Source of the DNA: Woeseiaceae bacterium
GTDB taxonomy: Bacteria > Pseudomonadota > Gammaproteobacteria > Steroidobacterales > Woeseiaceae
Length of the DNA stretch: 42,732 bases
NCBI GenBank assembly: GCA_030066735.1
Contig: JASJBB010000020.1
Span: 1-42,732 of the forward strand
Reading direction: 5' to 3'
How positions within the stretch are numbered: the stretch's first letter is position 1; every line of letters begins with the position of its first letter. The notes under the pieces were generated by a model, which saw only the letters and a list, made by a program, of their open reading frames with translations, did not search any database and had not been told where the DNA came from. Position numbers and translations under genes: made by a program. This document shows, piece after piece, positions 19,053-27,758 of the stretch.

Positions 19053-19092
19053 GAGCCCGCCTCCCCTCAAGGGGGGCCTGGCCAGCGGGCGA
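19049..19092 (+). repeat. REP-like hairpin copy 2 with expanded loop
   Basis: GTAGGAGCCCGC at 19049-19060 and GCGGGCGA at 19085-19092 match the two halves of the REP consensus. The usual 4-nt loop is replaced by 24 nt that contains its own small hairpin (CCCC, TCAA, GGGG). The TAG at 19050-19052 is the stop codon of the hydrolase gene. Confidence 0.75.
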
Positions 19093-19103
19093 GGATGCAT
19101 AAG

Positions 19104-20093
19104 ATGACGACATTTCGCGCTTACCGGATCAACAAGCAGGACGACGGCATCGTTGCGGGCTTCGAACAGATGTCCGTGGACGATCTCACCGAGGGGAATG
19201 TCGTCATCAAGGTCAGCCATTCGACCATCAACTACAAGGACGCGCTCGCGGCGACCGGCACGGCGCCCATCCTGCGGCGCTACCCGCTCAACGGCGGCAT
19301 CGATCTCGCGGGCGTTGTCGAAAGCTCCGATGATGCCGAGCTGCAGCCCGGCACGCCGGTGCTGGTCAATGGTTGCGGGCTCGGCGAGACCGTCGATGGC
19401 GGCTACGCGGAATACGCCCGCGTCGACAGCAACAGCGTCGTGCCGATCCCCGATGGCATGAGCGCGGCCGAGGCGATGCAGATCGGTACGGCCGGGTACA
19501 CGGCCGCGCTGGCGATTCACCGGATGGAACAGAACGGCCAGCGCCCGGAGAACGGGCCGGTCGTCGTCACGGGGGCGACGGGCGGCGTCGGCAGTATCGC
19601 GATCGACATGCTCGATGCGCGCGGTTACGAAGCGGTTGCCGTTACGGGCAAGGCCGGCGAGGATGAGTATTTAAAAAGTATCGGCGCGCGGCGCATCCTG
19701 CTGCGTGACGAGATCGACTTCGGCAAGCGGCCGATGGAAAAAGCGGAATGGGCCGGTGCGATCGACAACCTCGGCGGCGATTATCTCGCCTGGCTGACGC
19801 GGACCACGGACTATGGCGGCAACATCGCGGCGATCGGCCTCGCATCCCACATCAAGCTCGAAACGACCGTGATGCCGTTCATCCTGCGGGCGGTCTGCCT
19901 GCTCGGCATCAACTCGGTCGATACGCCGCGCGACCTGCGGCTTGCGGTCTGGTCGCGCATCGGTGGGGATCTCCGGCCGAGGCATCTCGAGACCATCGGC
20001 AGCCGGACTATCGCATTCGACGATCTGCCCGGCGCGTTCCAGGCGTACATCGATGGCACGGTGACCGGCCGAACGGTTGTCGAAATAGGGTAG
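19104..20093 (+). CDS. acuI: Acrylyl-CoA reductase / YhdH family quinone oxidoreductase
   Basis: 329 residues from ATG at 19104. An ATG at 19095 lies directly against the GAGG at 19091-19094, which is correctly spaced (9 nt) for 19104. Zinc-free medium-chain dehydrogenase/reductase of the YhdH/AcuI group: YRINKQDDGI opening, STINYKDALAATG, IDLAGVV, GGYAEYARV, and NADPH-binding VVTGATGGVGSIAIDMLDARGYE. C-terminal VMPFILRAVCLLGINSV is typical of the group. AcuI reduces acrylyl-CoA to propionyl-CoA with NADPH. The methylcitrate-cycle genes prpBCD follow after 186 bp, which supports that role. The symbol is given on family and context; a general quinone reductase role is not excluded. Confidence 0.85.
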   Translation: MTTFRAYRINKQDDGIVAGFEQMSVDDLTEGNVVIKVSHSTINYKDALAATGTAPILRRYPLNGGIDLAGVVESSDDAELQPGTPVLVNGCGLGETVDGGYAEYARVDSNSVVPIPDGMSAAEAMQIGTAGYTAALAIHRMEQNGQRPENGPVVVTGATGGVGSIAIDMLDARGYEAVAVTGKAGEDEYLKSIGARRILLRDEIDFGKRPMEKAEWAGAIDNLGGDYLAWLTRTTDYGGNIAAIGLASHIKLETTVMPFILRAVCLLGINSVDTPRDLRLAVWSRIGGDLRPRHLETIGSRTIAFDDLPGAFQAYIDGTVTGRTVVEIG

Positions 20094-20100
20094 CAGCGGC

Positions 20101-20173
20101 GCGGGCCGGGAGGCCTTTACCGGAAGTAAAGCGGACCGCAGGGAGCCATGCAGGTAAAGGCCTCCCGGCCCGC
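20101..20173. repeat. Long perfect inverted repeat with conserved centre, copy A
   Basis: 21-bp perfect arms at 20101-20121 and 20153-20173 around a 31-nt loop. The centre reads ACCGGAAGTAAAGCG, then GACCGCAGGGAGCCATG and CAGGTA, nearly the same as copy B at 27759-27841, while the outer arms differ. It lies 7 bp after the acuI stop. No T-tract follows. It could act as a transcript end or stabilising hairpin, or be a mobile palindromic unit. Confidence 0.9.
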
Positions 20174-20186
20174 CGTGTGCCAGGAT

Positions 20187-20216
20187 TTGGGAAACGCCAC
20201 TGCCGTGGTTTAGAAT
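20187..20216 (+). promoter_or_regulatory. Putative sigma-70 promoter for prpBCD
   Basis: TTGGGA at 20187-20192, 18-bp spacer, TAGAAT at 20211-20216, in the gap before prpB. Predicted transcription start is near 20223, at the edge of the AT-rich palindrome at 20226-20253. Confidence 0.6.
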
Positions 20217-20225
20217 CGCTTTCCG

Positions 20226-20253
20226 CGAAATTTTAATGGCGATTAAAATTTCG
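20226..20253. promoter_or_regulatory. Perfect 12-bp-arm palindrome, candidate operator upstream of prpB
   Basis: CGAAATTTTAAT, GGCG, ATTAAAATTTCG: perfect arms with 4-bp spacer, strikingly AT-rich in GC-rich DNA. It lies just after the predicted prp transcription start and before the AGGAG ribosome-binding site (20267-20271). A repressor operator for propionate control is the simplest reading; an RNA hairpin in the leader is the alternative. No regulator gene is adjacent. Confidence 0.65.
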
Positions 20254-20279
20254 TGCGCAACCATCCAGGAGCTTCCAAC

Positions 20280-21161
20280 ATGAGTGCTGGTGCACGTTTC
20301 CGGGCGGCGCTCGACGCCGAACAGCCCCTCCAGATCGTCGGCGCGATCAACGCCTACACGGCGCTGCTCGCCGAGCGGGCAGGGTTTCGCGCCCTTTACC
20401 TGTCGGGGGCCGGCGTCGCCAATGCCTCGTTCGGACTGCCCGACCTCGCGATGACCACGCTCAACGACGTGTGCGAAGACATTCGCCGCATTGCCTCGGC
20501 CACGGACCTGCCGCTACTCGTCGATGCCGACACGGGCTGGGGCAGCGCGTTCATGATCGGCCGGACGGTCCGCGAGATGACCTGGGCCGGCGCCGCGGGC
20601 TGCCACCTCGAGGACCAGGTCGCCGTAAAGCGCTGCGGTCACAGGCCCGGCAAGGCGCTGGTCGACACCAACGAGATGTGCGACCGCCTTAAAGCGGCCG
20701 TCGACGGCCGTATCGACGACGACTTCGTCATCATGGCGCGCACCGATGCGCACGCGGTCGAAGGCCAGCAGGCGGCGCTCGACCGGGCCGCCGCGTATGT
20801 CGAAGCGGGCGCCGACATGATTTTTGCCGAGGCCCTGACCACGCTCGACGAGTATCGCCAGTTCACGAACGCCATCAAGGCGCCCGTGCTCGCCAACCTG
20901 ACCGAATTCGGCAAGACGCCGCTGTTCACGGCTGATGAGTTGGCGGACGCCGGCATCCGCATGGCGCTGTACCCGCTCACGGCGTTCCGGGCGATGTCGA
21001 AGGCGGCGCTCGACGTCTACACCGAGCTGCGTGAAAACGGCACGCAGTCGGGCGCCATCGACCGCATGCAAACCCGCATGGAGCTCTACGACGTGCTGGG
21101 TTACCAGGCCTACGAAGACAAGCTCGACGAGCTCTTCAAAGAGCAAGGACTGAAAAAATGA
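20280..21161 (+). CDS. prpB: 2-methylisocitrate lyase
   Basis: 293 residues from ATG at 20280, preceded by AGGAG at 20267-20271 with 8-nt spacing; an upstream in-frame start lacks this. Cleaves 2-methylisocitrate to pyruvate and succinate, the last step of the methylcitrate cycle. The TIM-barrel isocitrate-lyase family signature KRCGH (catalytic cysteine) is at 117-121, with metal-binding VDADTGWG at 81-88 and the flexible-loop region CHLEDQ before it. Length matches E. coli PrpB (296). The stop overlaps prpC by 4 bp. Confidence 0.95.
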   Translation: MSAGARFRAALDAEQPLQIVGAINAYTALLAERAGFRALYLSGAGVANASFGLPDLAMTTLNDVCEDIRRIASATDLPLLVDADTGWGSAFMIGRTVREMTWAGAAGCHLEDQVAVKRCGHRPGKALVDTNEMCDRLKAAVDGRIDDDFVIMARTDAHAVEGQQAALDRAAAYVEAGADMIFAEALTTLDEYRQFTNAIKAPVLANLTEFGKTPLFTADELADAGIRMALYPLTAFRAMSKAALDVYTELRENGTQSGAIDRMQTRMELYDVLGYQAYEDKLDELFKEQGLKK

Positions 21162-22282
21162 CCGACAAGAAGAAAGCCGGCGGTCTCGCCGGCGTAACGG
21201 CCGGCAAGACGGCGCTGTGCACCGTGGGCAAGGAGGGCGCGGGCCTGACGTACTGCGGCTACGACATCTACGACCTTGCCGACAACGCGACGTTCGAGGA
21301 GGTGGCGTACCTGCTGCTGCACGGCAAGCTGCCGACCCGCGCCGAGCTCGACGCCTACGTGGCGAAGATCAAGTCGCTGCGCGGCCTGCCCGATGCGCTC
21401 AAGGTCGTGCTGGAGATGGTCCCGGCCGAGGCGCACCCGATGGACGTGCTGCGCACCGGCGTTTCATTCCTCGGCAACATCGAGCCGGAGGCCGGCGACT
21501 TCTCCGACCAGCAGGACGTCGCGGACCGGCTGCTCGCCTGCCTGCCGTCGATGATGGTGTACTGGCACCGTTTCCACACGGACGGCGTGCGCATCGATAC
21601 CGGGACCGGTGACGACTCGATAGCGGGTCATATCCTGCACATGCTGCACGACAAGGCGCCGCCGGCCCTGCACGAGCAGAGCCTGTCGACGACCCTGATC
21701 CTGTATGCCGAGCACGAGTTCAATGCCTCGACATTCGCGGGCCGCGTCATCACCGGCACGCTGTCCGACATGCACTCCGCCGTCAGCGGCGCCATTGGCG
21801 CGTTGCGCGGACCGCTGCACGGCGGCGCCAACGAAGCTGCGATGGCGCTGATCCAGAAGTTCGGCAGCCCGGAAGAGGCGACGGCCGGCGTGCTCGGGAT
21901 GCTCGAGCGCAAGGAGCTCATCATGGGCTTCGGCCACCGCGTCTACACGACGTCGGATCCGCGCAACAGCGTCAACAAGGCCATGTCGAAGACGCTCGCG
22001 GAGGAACAGGGCGACCTGACGCTGTACGAGGTGTCGGAGGCGATCGAGAAAGTGATGTGGGACGAAAAGAAACTGTTTGCCAACGCCGACTTCTTTGCGG
22101 CCAGCGTGTATCACTTCATGGGCATACCGACCTACCTGTTTACGCCAATATTCGTGTGTTCGCGCATCACGGGCTGGGCTGCCCACGTCATGGAGCAGCG
22201 TGCCGACAACAAGCTGATCCGACCTGCCGCTGATTACATCGGTCCGCCGCTCCAGGAGTGGGTCGCGATCGACGACCGTTAA
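21158..22282 (+). CDS. prpC: 2-methylcitrate synthase
   Basis: 374 residues, ATGA overlap with prpB. Condenses propionyl-CoA with oxaloacetate. Citrate-synthase fold with catalytic His221 (GPLHGGANE), His260 (GFGHRVY) and Asp311 ([10 protein letters not shown]). The short length and lack of the N-terminal domain of type II citrate synthases fit PrpC. C-terminal [18 protein letters not shown] is conserved in the family. Context between prpB and prpD makes the methylcitrate role firm. Confidence 0.95.
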   Translation: MTDKKKAGGLAGVTAGKTALCTVGKEGAGLTYCGYDIYDLADNATFEEVAYLLLHGKLPTRAELDAYVAKIKSLRGLPDALKVVLEMVPAEAHPMDVLRTGVSFLGNIEPEAGDFSDQQDVADRLLACLPSMMVYWHRFHTDGVRIDTGTGDDSIAGHILHMLHDKAPPALHEQSLSTTLILYAEHEFNASTFAGRVITGTLSDMHSAVSGAIGALRGPLHGGANEAAMALIQKFGSPEEATAGVLGMLERKELIMGFGHRVYTTSDPRNSVNKAMSKTLAEEQGDLTLYEVSEAIEKVMWDEKKLFANADFFAASVYHFMGIPTYLFTPIFVCSRITGWAAHVMEQRADNKLIRPAADYIGPPLQEWVAIDDR

Positions 22283-22293
22283 GGAAACCCGCC

Positions 22294-23742
22294 ATGTCCA
22301 ATATCGATATTCGCTCGGCGAAGCGTCCCGACTGGGACACCGAACTCGCCGATATCGCCGACTACGTCTGTAACGCCGAGGTCGATAGCGACCTGGCGTT
22401 CGAGACCGCGCACTATTGCCTGATGGACACGCTCGCCTGCGGCTTCCAGGCGCTCGACTACCCGGCCTGCACCAAGCTGCTCGGCCCGGTCGTTCCGGGC
22501 GCCACGCTCGCGGGCGGTGCGCGCGTGCCGGGCACGTCTTACGAACTCGAGCCCGTGATGGCCGCCTTCAACATCGGCGCGATGAATCGCTGGCTGGACT
22601 TCAACGACACCTGGCTCGCCGCGGAGTGGGGTCATCCATCCGATAACCTCGGCGGCATACTGGCCGTGGCCGACTACCTGAGCCGGCAGGCGCGGGCCAA
22701 CGGCGAGGCGCCGCTGACGATGCGCGACGTGCTCGATGCGATGATCCGGGCGCACGAGGTGCAGGGCGTGCTGGCGCTCGAGAACAGCTACAACCGCGTG
22801 GGACTCGACCACGTGCTGCTGGTTCGGGTCGCGTCCACGGCCGTGGTTACGCGCATGCTCGGCGGCGACGAAGAGACCGTACGCAACGCGCTGTCACACG
22901 CCTGGATCGACGGCTGCTCGCTGCGCACCTACCGGCACGCGCCGAACACGGGTTCGCGCAAGAGCTGGGCGGCCGGCGACGCCACGAGCCGCGCGGTCCG
23001 CCTGGCGCTGATCGCAATGACCGGGGAGATGGGCTACCCGTCGGCGCTGTCGGCGAAGACCTGGGGTTATTACGACGTGCTGTTTAAAGGCAACCCGTTC
23101 AGGTTCCAGCGCGGCTACGGCAGCTACGTGATGGAAAACGTACTGTTCAAAATCTCCTACCCGGCCGAGTTTCACTCGCAGACGGCCGTCGAGGCGGCAA
23201 TGACGCTGCACGCCGAGGTCAAGGACCGCATCGACGACATCGACAAGGTCGTCATCGAGACCCAGGAAGCGGGCGTTCGTATCATCGACAAGACCGGGCC
23301 GCTCGATAACCCGGCCGATCGCGACCACTGCATTCAGTACATGGTGGCCGTGCCACTGATTTTCGGCCGCCTGACCGCAGCCGACTACGAAGACGACGTG
23401 GCATCGGACCCGCGCATCGACGCGCTGCGCGAAAAGATGGTCGTTGCCGAGAACGAGCAATACACGAAGGATTACTTCGACCCGGACAAGCGTTACATCG
23501 GCAATGCCGTGCAGGTGTTCTTCAAGGACGGTTCCGGCACGGACAAGGTTGCGGTCGATTTCCCGATCGGCCATCGCGAGCGTCGCGCCGAGGGCATCCC
23601 GGTGTTGAAACAAAAGTTCGTCGACAGCGTCAAACCAAAACTGGCCGCCGGCCAGTGGGACGCGCTCAGCGAACTGTGCGCCGACCGCGACAAGCTGGCG
23701 GCGACAGCGGTGGACGACTTCATGGCGCTACTCGTCGCGTAG
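22294..23742 (+). CDS. prpD: 2-methylcitrate dehydratase, MmgE/PrpD family
   Basis: 482 residues from ATG at 22294, after AAGGAAA; a frame open further upstream overlaps prpC and is not used. Length equals E. coli PrpD (483). Blocks [42 protein letters not shown] and [12 protein letters not shown] are diagnostic (each seen at the expected order). It dehydrates 2-methylcitrate to 2-methyl-cis-aconitate; a housekeeping aconitase outside the window would complete the rehydration. No acnD/prpF alternative is present. Its last 15 bp overlap the 3' end of the convergent methyltransferase gene. Confidence 0.94.
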   Translation: MSNIDIRSAKRPDWDTELADIADYVCNAEVDSDLAFETAHYCLMDTLACGFQALDYPACTKLLGPVVPGATLAGGARVPGTSYELEPVMAAFNIGAMNRWLDFNDTWLAAEWGHPSDNLGGILAVADYLSRQARANGEAPLTMRDVLDAMIRAHEVQGVLALENSYNRVGLDHVLLVRVASTAVVTRMLGGDEETVRNALSHAWIDGCSLRTYRHAPNTGSRKSWAAGDATSRAVRLALIAMTGEMGYPSALSAKTWGYYDVLFKGNPFRFQRGYGSYVMENVLFKISYPAEFHSQTAVEAAMTLHAEVKDRIDDIDKVVIETQEAGVRIIDKTGPLDNPADRDHCIQYMVAVPLIFGRLTAADYEDDVASDPRIDALREKMVVAENEQYTKDYFDPDKRYIGNAVQVFFKDGSGTDKVAVDFPIGHRERRAEGIPVLKQKFVDSVKPKLAAGQWDALSELCADRDKLAATAVDDFMALLVA

Positions 23743-24480
23743 GAGATCCCGGTCCCGGGTCAGCGGCACAAAGCGCACCGGAATGATGTCGGTTTCCTCG
23801 AGGGCGCCGTCGGCGCTCCGGGTCAGCAGTTTCAGTACCTGTACTGAATTAACAGGGCCCACCGGGATCACCATGCGCCCGCCGACCTTGAGCTGGTCGA
23901 TGAGCGGCTGCGGCACCTCGTCCGGCGCTGCCGTGACGACGATGGCATCGAACGGCGCCTTGTCGGGCCAGCCGGCGTAACCGTCTCCGATCCGGACCGT
24001 CACGTTGTCGTAGCCGAGACGCTCGAGGTCGGCAGCGGCGCGGCGCCCGAGCATCTCGACGATTTCGATCGTATAAACGTGATCCACGAGCCCGGCCAGC
24101 ACGGCGGCCTGGTAGCCGGACCCGGTGCCGATTTCGAGGACCGTTTCATCGCTGGACACATCAGCCAGGTCGGTCATCAGCGCAACGATGTACGGTTGCG
24201 AGATCGTCTGCCCGGCGCCGATCGGTAGCGGGTAATTCCGGTAGGCCTCACGCCGCAGGCGCTCGGGCACGAATTCATGGCGCGGAACGGTGCCGATGCT
24301 GGCCAGCACGGTGTCGCTGAGAGGTGGGGCGCCGTACTGCTCGGCAACCCGGGAGTCGCGGCGCAGCTCGTCAACGAGCGCTTCGCGCTCCGACGTGTAA
24401 TCCTGCTGTCCGCATGCGTTTGTCATTGCAAGACTCGCGCCGAACAACATCAGGAGCCAGCGGTATCTGTTGGGTCTCAC
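23728..24480 (-). CDS. Exported protein-L-isoaspartate O-methyltransferase
   Basis: 250 residues from GTG at 24480, which overlaps the upstream hydrolase stop by 4 bp (GTGA). A longer open frame runs through that gene and is not used. After a hydrophobic N-terminus ([23 protein letters not shown]) the chain is a standard Pcm: [32 protein letters not shown] motif [16 protein letters not shown], and [16 protein letters not shown]. The N-terminus suggests export, possibly as a lipoprotein through the Cys in TNAC, though that lipobox is imperfect. E. coli Pcm is cytosolic and lacks such a leader. It methylates isoaspartyl residues in aged proteins. Confidence 0.9.
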   Translation of the reverse strand: MRPNRYRWLLMLFGASLAMTNACGQQDYTSEREALVDELRRDSRVAEQYGAPPLSDTVLASIGTVPRHEFVPERLRREAYRNYPLPIGAGQTISQPYIVALMTDLADVSSDETVLEIGTGSGYQAAVLAGLVDHVYTIEIVEMLGRRAAADLERLGYDNVTVRIGDGYAGWPDKAPFDAIVVTAAPDEVPQPLIDQLKVGGRMVIPVGPVNSVQVLKLLTRSADGALEETDIIPVRFVPLTRDRDLLRDE

Positions 24481-25340
24481 CCCAGGAACGGTATCACCTC
24501 CGAGAGAGCCCGAGAAGGTGCTTCGAGCTGCGGGTAATGGCCGATGTCGTCCATGCAAACCGCCTCCGCGCCGGGCACCAGCTCGCGAAAGTAGTCGAAC
24601 ATGTGGCGCCCGGACACCGGGTCTGCGCCGCCGCAGACGAGCTTGATTGGAATGCGCGTATTTTGCAGCGCGCCCACCCAGCGTTCGCGATGTTCGCGCC
24701 GGTCGGCAATGTAGTGCAGCAGCTTGTGCATCAGTCGATGGCCACCGTTGTGTGATATCAGGCGCCAATGATCGTCGAGTTCCTCCCGGGTGGGCTGCGA
24801 TTCCGGGCCGAACACGGCGCGGATCGCCGCGCCGAAACGCTGGCGATTCATGAGCAGGCCGACCACAAACCCGAACGGACTGACCCCGAGCTTCTGGATC
24901 GGCAGCATGCGGTGCTGCTCCGGAAACAGGCCGCCGTTGAGGAATGCGATACGCCCGAGCCCGGCGAATCCGCTGCCGTCAGCATGCCGCGCGAGCATCT
25001 CCTGACCGACGCTGACGCCGTAATCGTGGACGACGGCATCGAAGTCCCGGACGCCGAGGTTGTCGAGCAGGGCCTGCTGCAGGTCGGCCTGGCGGTGAAT
25101 CGAGTATCCCGACGACGGCTTGTCGGAGAGGCCGAAGCCGAGCATGTCGCAGGCAACCAGGCGGCGGTTGGTGGATAGCGGGCCCCAGAAATGGCACCAG
25201 TCCCAGGATGAGGTCGGGTAGCCGTGCACCAGCAGCAATGGCCTGCCCCGGCCGGCGGTCCAATAAGCGATGTGCCGGCCCTCGAACTCGAGACTCCTGG
25301 CTGCGCCGACCCAGCGTTCGACATCGATGCGACTGGACAT
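24477..25340 (-). CDS. MEST-like alpha/beta hydrolase with aspartate nucleophile
   Basis: 287 residues from ATG at 25340. Oxyanion motif HGYPTSSWDW, nucleophile elbow VVHDYGVSVGQEML with Asp in place of Ser, acid in GGADPVSG, and histidine in DIGHYPQLEAP. An Asp nucleophile and HGxP are features of epoxide hydrolases and haloalkane dehalogenases. The segments LNGGLFPEQHR, RERWVGALQNTRIPI and HYPQLE are recalled from the eukaryotic MEST/PEG1 family, whose natural substrate is not firmly known. It is translationally coupled to the exported Pcm gene and divergent from rsmG. Confidence 0.85.
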   Translation of the reverse strand: MSSRIDVERWVGAARSLEFEGRHIAYWTAGRGRPLLLVHGYPTSSWDWCHFWGPLSTNRRLVACDMLGFGLSDKPSSGYSIHRQADLQQALLDNLGVRDFDAVVHDYGVSVGQEMLARHADGSGFAGLGRIAFLNGGLFPEQHRMLPIQKLGVSPFGFVVGLLMNRQRFGAAIRAVFGPESQPTREELDDHWRLISHNGGHRLMHKLLHYIADRREHRERWVGALQNTRIPIKLVCGGADPVSGRHMFDYFRELVPGAEAVCMDDIGHYPQLEAPSRALSEVIPFLG

Positions 25341-25405
25341 GCTGTGAGGTAATGCCTTATCCGCTGCTGTTTTCACGAGCTTACTGGGACTACACTCACT
25401 CCGCC

Positions 25406-25978
25406 ATGGCGAAGCAGGACACCGCAAAGTTTGCCGCGCTGCTGGATGAGCTCGAGCGCTGGAATCGCAAGGTCAACCTGACGGCGATCCGCGATCGTGA
25501 GGAGATGGTCACGGCGCACATCGACGACAGCCTGTCGGCGCTGCCGCTGCTGCGCGGCGCTCGCATTCTCGATGTCGGCACCGGCGCCGGGTTCCCGGGG
25601 CTGCCGCTGGCGATCGCGGAGCCCGGCCGGCAATTCCATCTGATCGACAGCAATAACAAGAAGATCCAGTTCGTGCAGCACGCCGCCGGACTGCTCGGTC
25701 TCGACAACGTCACGGCCGTCAAGGCGCGGGCCGAAGACTATGCACCCGGCTACCGCTTTGATACCGTGATCGCCCGGGCTTTGGCATCATTGCCGAAGCT
25801 CGTGGAGATGGCCGGTCACCACGTAGGAGAGGACGGGGTGTTCGTGGCGCTAAAAGGGCGCTACCCGGAAGAAGAACTAGAACAAGTGCCCGAGACGTGG
25901 CGATGCAACGTGAGGGAACTGAACGTGCCGGGGCTCGAGGCGGGCTCCCGGCATGCCGTGTTGATCGAACGATTGTAG
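25406..25978 (+). CDS. rsmG: 16S rRNA (guanine(527)-N7)-methyltransferase
   Basis: 190 residues from ATG at 25406. A start at 25352 would give 208 residues, the E. coli length, but leaves only 11 bp to the divergent hydrolase start. TACACT at 25391-25396 could be a -10 for the later start. RsmG motifs: LERWNRKVNLTAIRD, HIDDSLSALPLL, SAM-binding ILDVGTGAGFPGLPLAI, LIDSNNKKIQFVQ, ARAEDY and the catalytic-domain VIARALASLPKLVEMA. It methylates G527 of 16S rRNA. First gene of rsmG-parA-parB. The stop TAG belongs to REP-like copy 3. Confidence 0.95.
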   Translation: MAKQDTAKFAALLDELERWNRKVNLTAIRDREEMVTAHIDDSLSALPLLRGARILDVGTGAGFPGLPLAIAEPGRQFHLIDSNNKKIQFVQHAAGLLGLDNVTAVKARAEDYAPGYRFDTVIARALASLPKLVEMAGHHVGEDGVFVALKGRYPEEELEQVPETWRCNVRELNVPGLEAGSRHAVLIERL

Positions 25979-25998
25979 GAGCCCGCCCCAGCGGGCGA
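25975..25998 (+). repeat. REP-like hairpin copy 3
   Basis: GTAGGAGCCCGC, loop CCCA, GCGGGCGA: the cleanest consensus form. Stem 25981-25986 with 25991-25996. TAG at 25976-25978 is the rsmG stop codon, and parA starts 9 bp after the repeat. Confidence 0.85.
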
Positions 25999-26007
25999 TA
26001 TAAACCA

Positions 26008-26799
26008 ATGGCCAGAATCATCGCAGTCGCAAACCAGAAAGGCGGGGTCGGCAAGACCACGACCTGCGTCAACCTGGCCGCATCGCTGGCGGCGACGCAT
26101 CGCCGCGTGCTGCTCGTCGACATGGATCCGCAGGGCAATGCGACGATGGGCTGCGGCATCAACAAGATGGAGCTCGAAAACTCGGCGTGCGACGTATTGC
26201 TCGGGGATGCAACGGCCGCCGATACGATCGTCACGGCGCCCGAAGGCGAGTTCGCGGTATTGCCCGGCAACGAGGACCTGACCCTCGCCGAAGTGACGCT
26301 GCTGCAGGAAATCGGTCGCGAGATGAAGCTTCGCAAGGCGCTGGCGCCGGTTGTCGGGCTTTACGATTTCATCCTGATCGACTGTCCGCCTTCGATCAAC
26401 ATGCTGACTGTCAACGCGCTGACGGCGGCTGACGGCGTCCTGATCCCGATGCAGTGCGAGTACTACGCCCTCGAGGGCCTCAGCGCCCTGCTCAACACGA
26501 TCGAACAGATTCGCGATTCGGTGAACCCCGAGCTGGAGGTTTACGGCATCCTGCGCACGATGTACGACCCGCGCATCAACCTGTCGAATGAAGTGTCGCT
26601 GCAGTTGATCAAGCACTTCGACCGCAAGGTCTTTCGCACGGTCATCCCGCGCAACATCCGCCTCGCGGAGGCGCCGAGTTTCGGCCGCCCGGTGCTGCTG
26701 CACGATCGTTCGTCACGAGGCGCGATTTCGTACCTGGCGCTTGCCGGCGAGGTGCTGCGCAGGGAAGATGCGCGCGAGGCCCGGCTGCGGGCCGTGTAG
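26008..26799 (+). CDS. parA: Chromosome partitioning ATPase ParA (Soj)
   Basis: 263 residues from ATG at 26008. Starts MARIIAVANQ followed by the deviant Walker A KGGVGKTT (about 11-18). Walker A' region VDMDPQGNATMGCG and DCPPSINMLT follow. No N-terminal HTH, so this is the chromosomal Soj type that binds DNA non-specifically and moves ParB-parS complexes. The frame extends upstream into rsmG but that part is not family-like. No Shine-Dalgarno stands out between the REP hairpin and the ATG. Confidence 0.96.
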   Translation: MARIIAVANQKGGVGKTTTCVNLAASLAATHRRVLLVDMDPQGNATMGCGINKMELENSACDVLLGDATAADTIVTAPEGEFAVLPGNEDLTLAEVTLLQEIGREMKLRKALAPVVGLYDFILIDCPPSINMLTVNALTAADGVLIPMQCEYYALEGLSALLNTIEQIRDSVNPELEVYGILRTMYDPRINLSNEVSLQLIKHFDRKVFRTVIPRNIRLAEAPSFGRPVLLHDRSSRGAISYLALAGEVLRREDAREARLRAV

Positions 26800-26833
26800 G
26801 AGCCTGCCTGCAGGAGCCCGCCCCGGCGGGCGA
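26796..26833 (+). repeat. Composite REP-like hairpin copy 4
   Basis: GTAGGAGCCTGCCTGCAGG at 26796-26814 is a partial unit with its own CCTGC/GCAGG stem. It is followed by a second unit, AGGAGCCCGC, loop, GCGGGCGAC, with stem 26816-26821/26826-26831. TAG at 26797-26799 is the parA stop codon. Confidence 0.75.
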
Positions 26834-26854
26834 CAAATACATGGAAACGCATAA

Positions 26855-27754
26855 ATGACACCAAAGAAACGACTTGGCCGCGGCCTGGACGCCCTGCTTA
26901 GCAAACCGGTCGCCGAGACGGCAGCCGTCACGGGCGAACATCACGAAGAGACGCCCGGCGACGGCCTGCGCCAGATACCGGTGGAGCTGCTGCAGCGCGG
27001 CCAGTACCAGCCTCGCGTGGACATCCGCCAGGACACGCTGGAGGACCTTGCCAGCTCGATCAGGGCGCAGGGCGTCGTGCAGCCGATCGTCGCCCGGCCC
27101 GTCGAGGGACGCGGCAGGGTCAAGTATGAGATCGTCGCCGGCGAACGCCGCTGGCGCGCGGCGCAGATGGCCGGCCTCGAGGACATCCCGGCGGTCGTGA
27201 AGGACATACCCGATGAGGCCGCCATTGCGATGGCCCTGATCGAGAACATTCAGCGCGAGAACCTGAATCCGCTCGAAGAGGCGCGGGCGCTGGATCGCCT
27301 GATCCGCGAATTCGACCTGACCCATGCCGAGGCGGCTGAGGCAGTGGGCCGTTCGCGGGCCGCCGTCAGCAACCTGCTGCGGCTGCAGGACCTGTCCGAC
27401 AAGGTGAAGCCGATGCTCGAATCGCGCGAGCTGGAAATGGGCCACGCCCGCGCGCTGCTCGGCATCAGCGACGCGACGCAGCAGTTCGACGCAGCGCGCC
27501 AGGTGGTTAGCAAGGGGCTGTCGGTGCGCGAGACCGAGCGCCTCGTGAAGCGCATGCTCGGTCAGCCGGGCGGCAAGAAACCGGCGCAGCCGGCCGATTC
27601 CGGCAACGCCGACATCCGCCGGCTGGAGGTCGAGATCACCGACAAGATTGGCGCCAAAGTCCGGCTGAACCATACGAAGAAGGGTTCTGGCAAGCTGGTT
27701 ATTTCCTACAACAGCCTGGACGAACTGGACGGAATCCTGAAGCACATCCGGTGA
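26855..27754 (+). CDS. parB: Chromosome partitioning protein ParB
   Basis: 299 residues. N-terminal KKRLGRGLDALL is the ParA-interacting, arginine-containing tail. The CTP-binding ParB domain has VVQPIVARPVE and GERRWRAAQMAGL, then ALIENIQRENLNPLEEA. A central HTH reads LTHAEAAEAVGRSRAAVSNLLRL. The C-terminal dimerisation domain ends LVISYNSLDELDGIL. It spreads from parS and loads SMC. No perfect parS was seen in the window. The gene converges on the EAL gene, with inverted repeat copy B filling the gap. Confidence 0.96.
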   Translation: MTPKKRLGRGLDALLSKPVAETAAVTGEHHEETPGDGLRQIPVELLQRGQYQPRVDIRQDTLEDLASSIRAQGVVQPIVARPVEGRGRVKYEIVAGERRWRAAQMAGLEDIPAVVKDIPDEAAIAMALIENIQRENLNPLEEARALDRLIREFDLTHAEAAEAVGRSRAAVSNLLRLQDLSDKVKPMLESRELEMGHARALLGISDATQQFDAARQVVSKGLSVRETERLVKRMLGQPGGKKPAQPADSGNADIRRLEVEITDKIGAKVRLNHTKKGSGKLVISYNSLDELDGILKHIR

Positions 27755-27758
27755 TGAT

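Noticed and set aside
23739-23760. GTAGGAG plus a small hairpin at the prpD stop, resembling a REP element
   Set aside because: The stem is imperfect, the GCGA tail is missing, and the sequence also encodes the C-terminus of the convergent methyltransferase, so chance or coding constraint explains it.
25366-25382. Sequence TGTTTTCACGAGC resembling half of a parS site near parAB
   Set aside because: Only one half-site with an extra T and no matching second half; not a credible parS.
25818-25835. GTAGGAGAGGAC inside rsmG
   Set aside because: Shares the GTAGGAG head but has no hairpin and is ordinary coding sequence.
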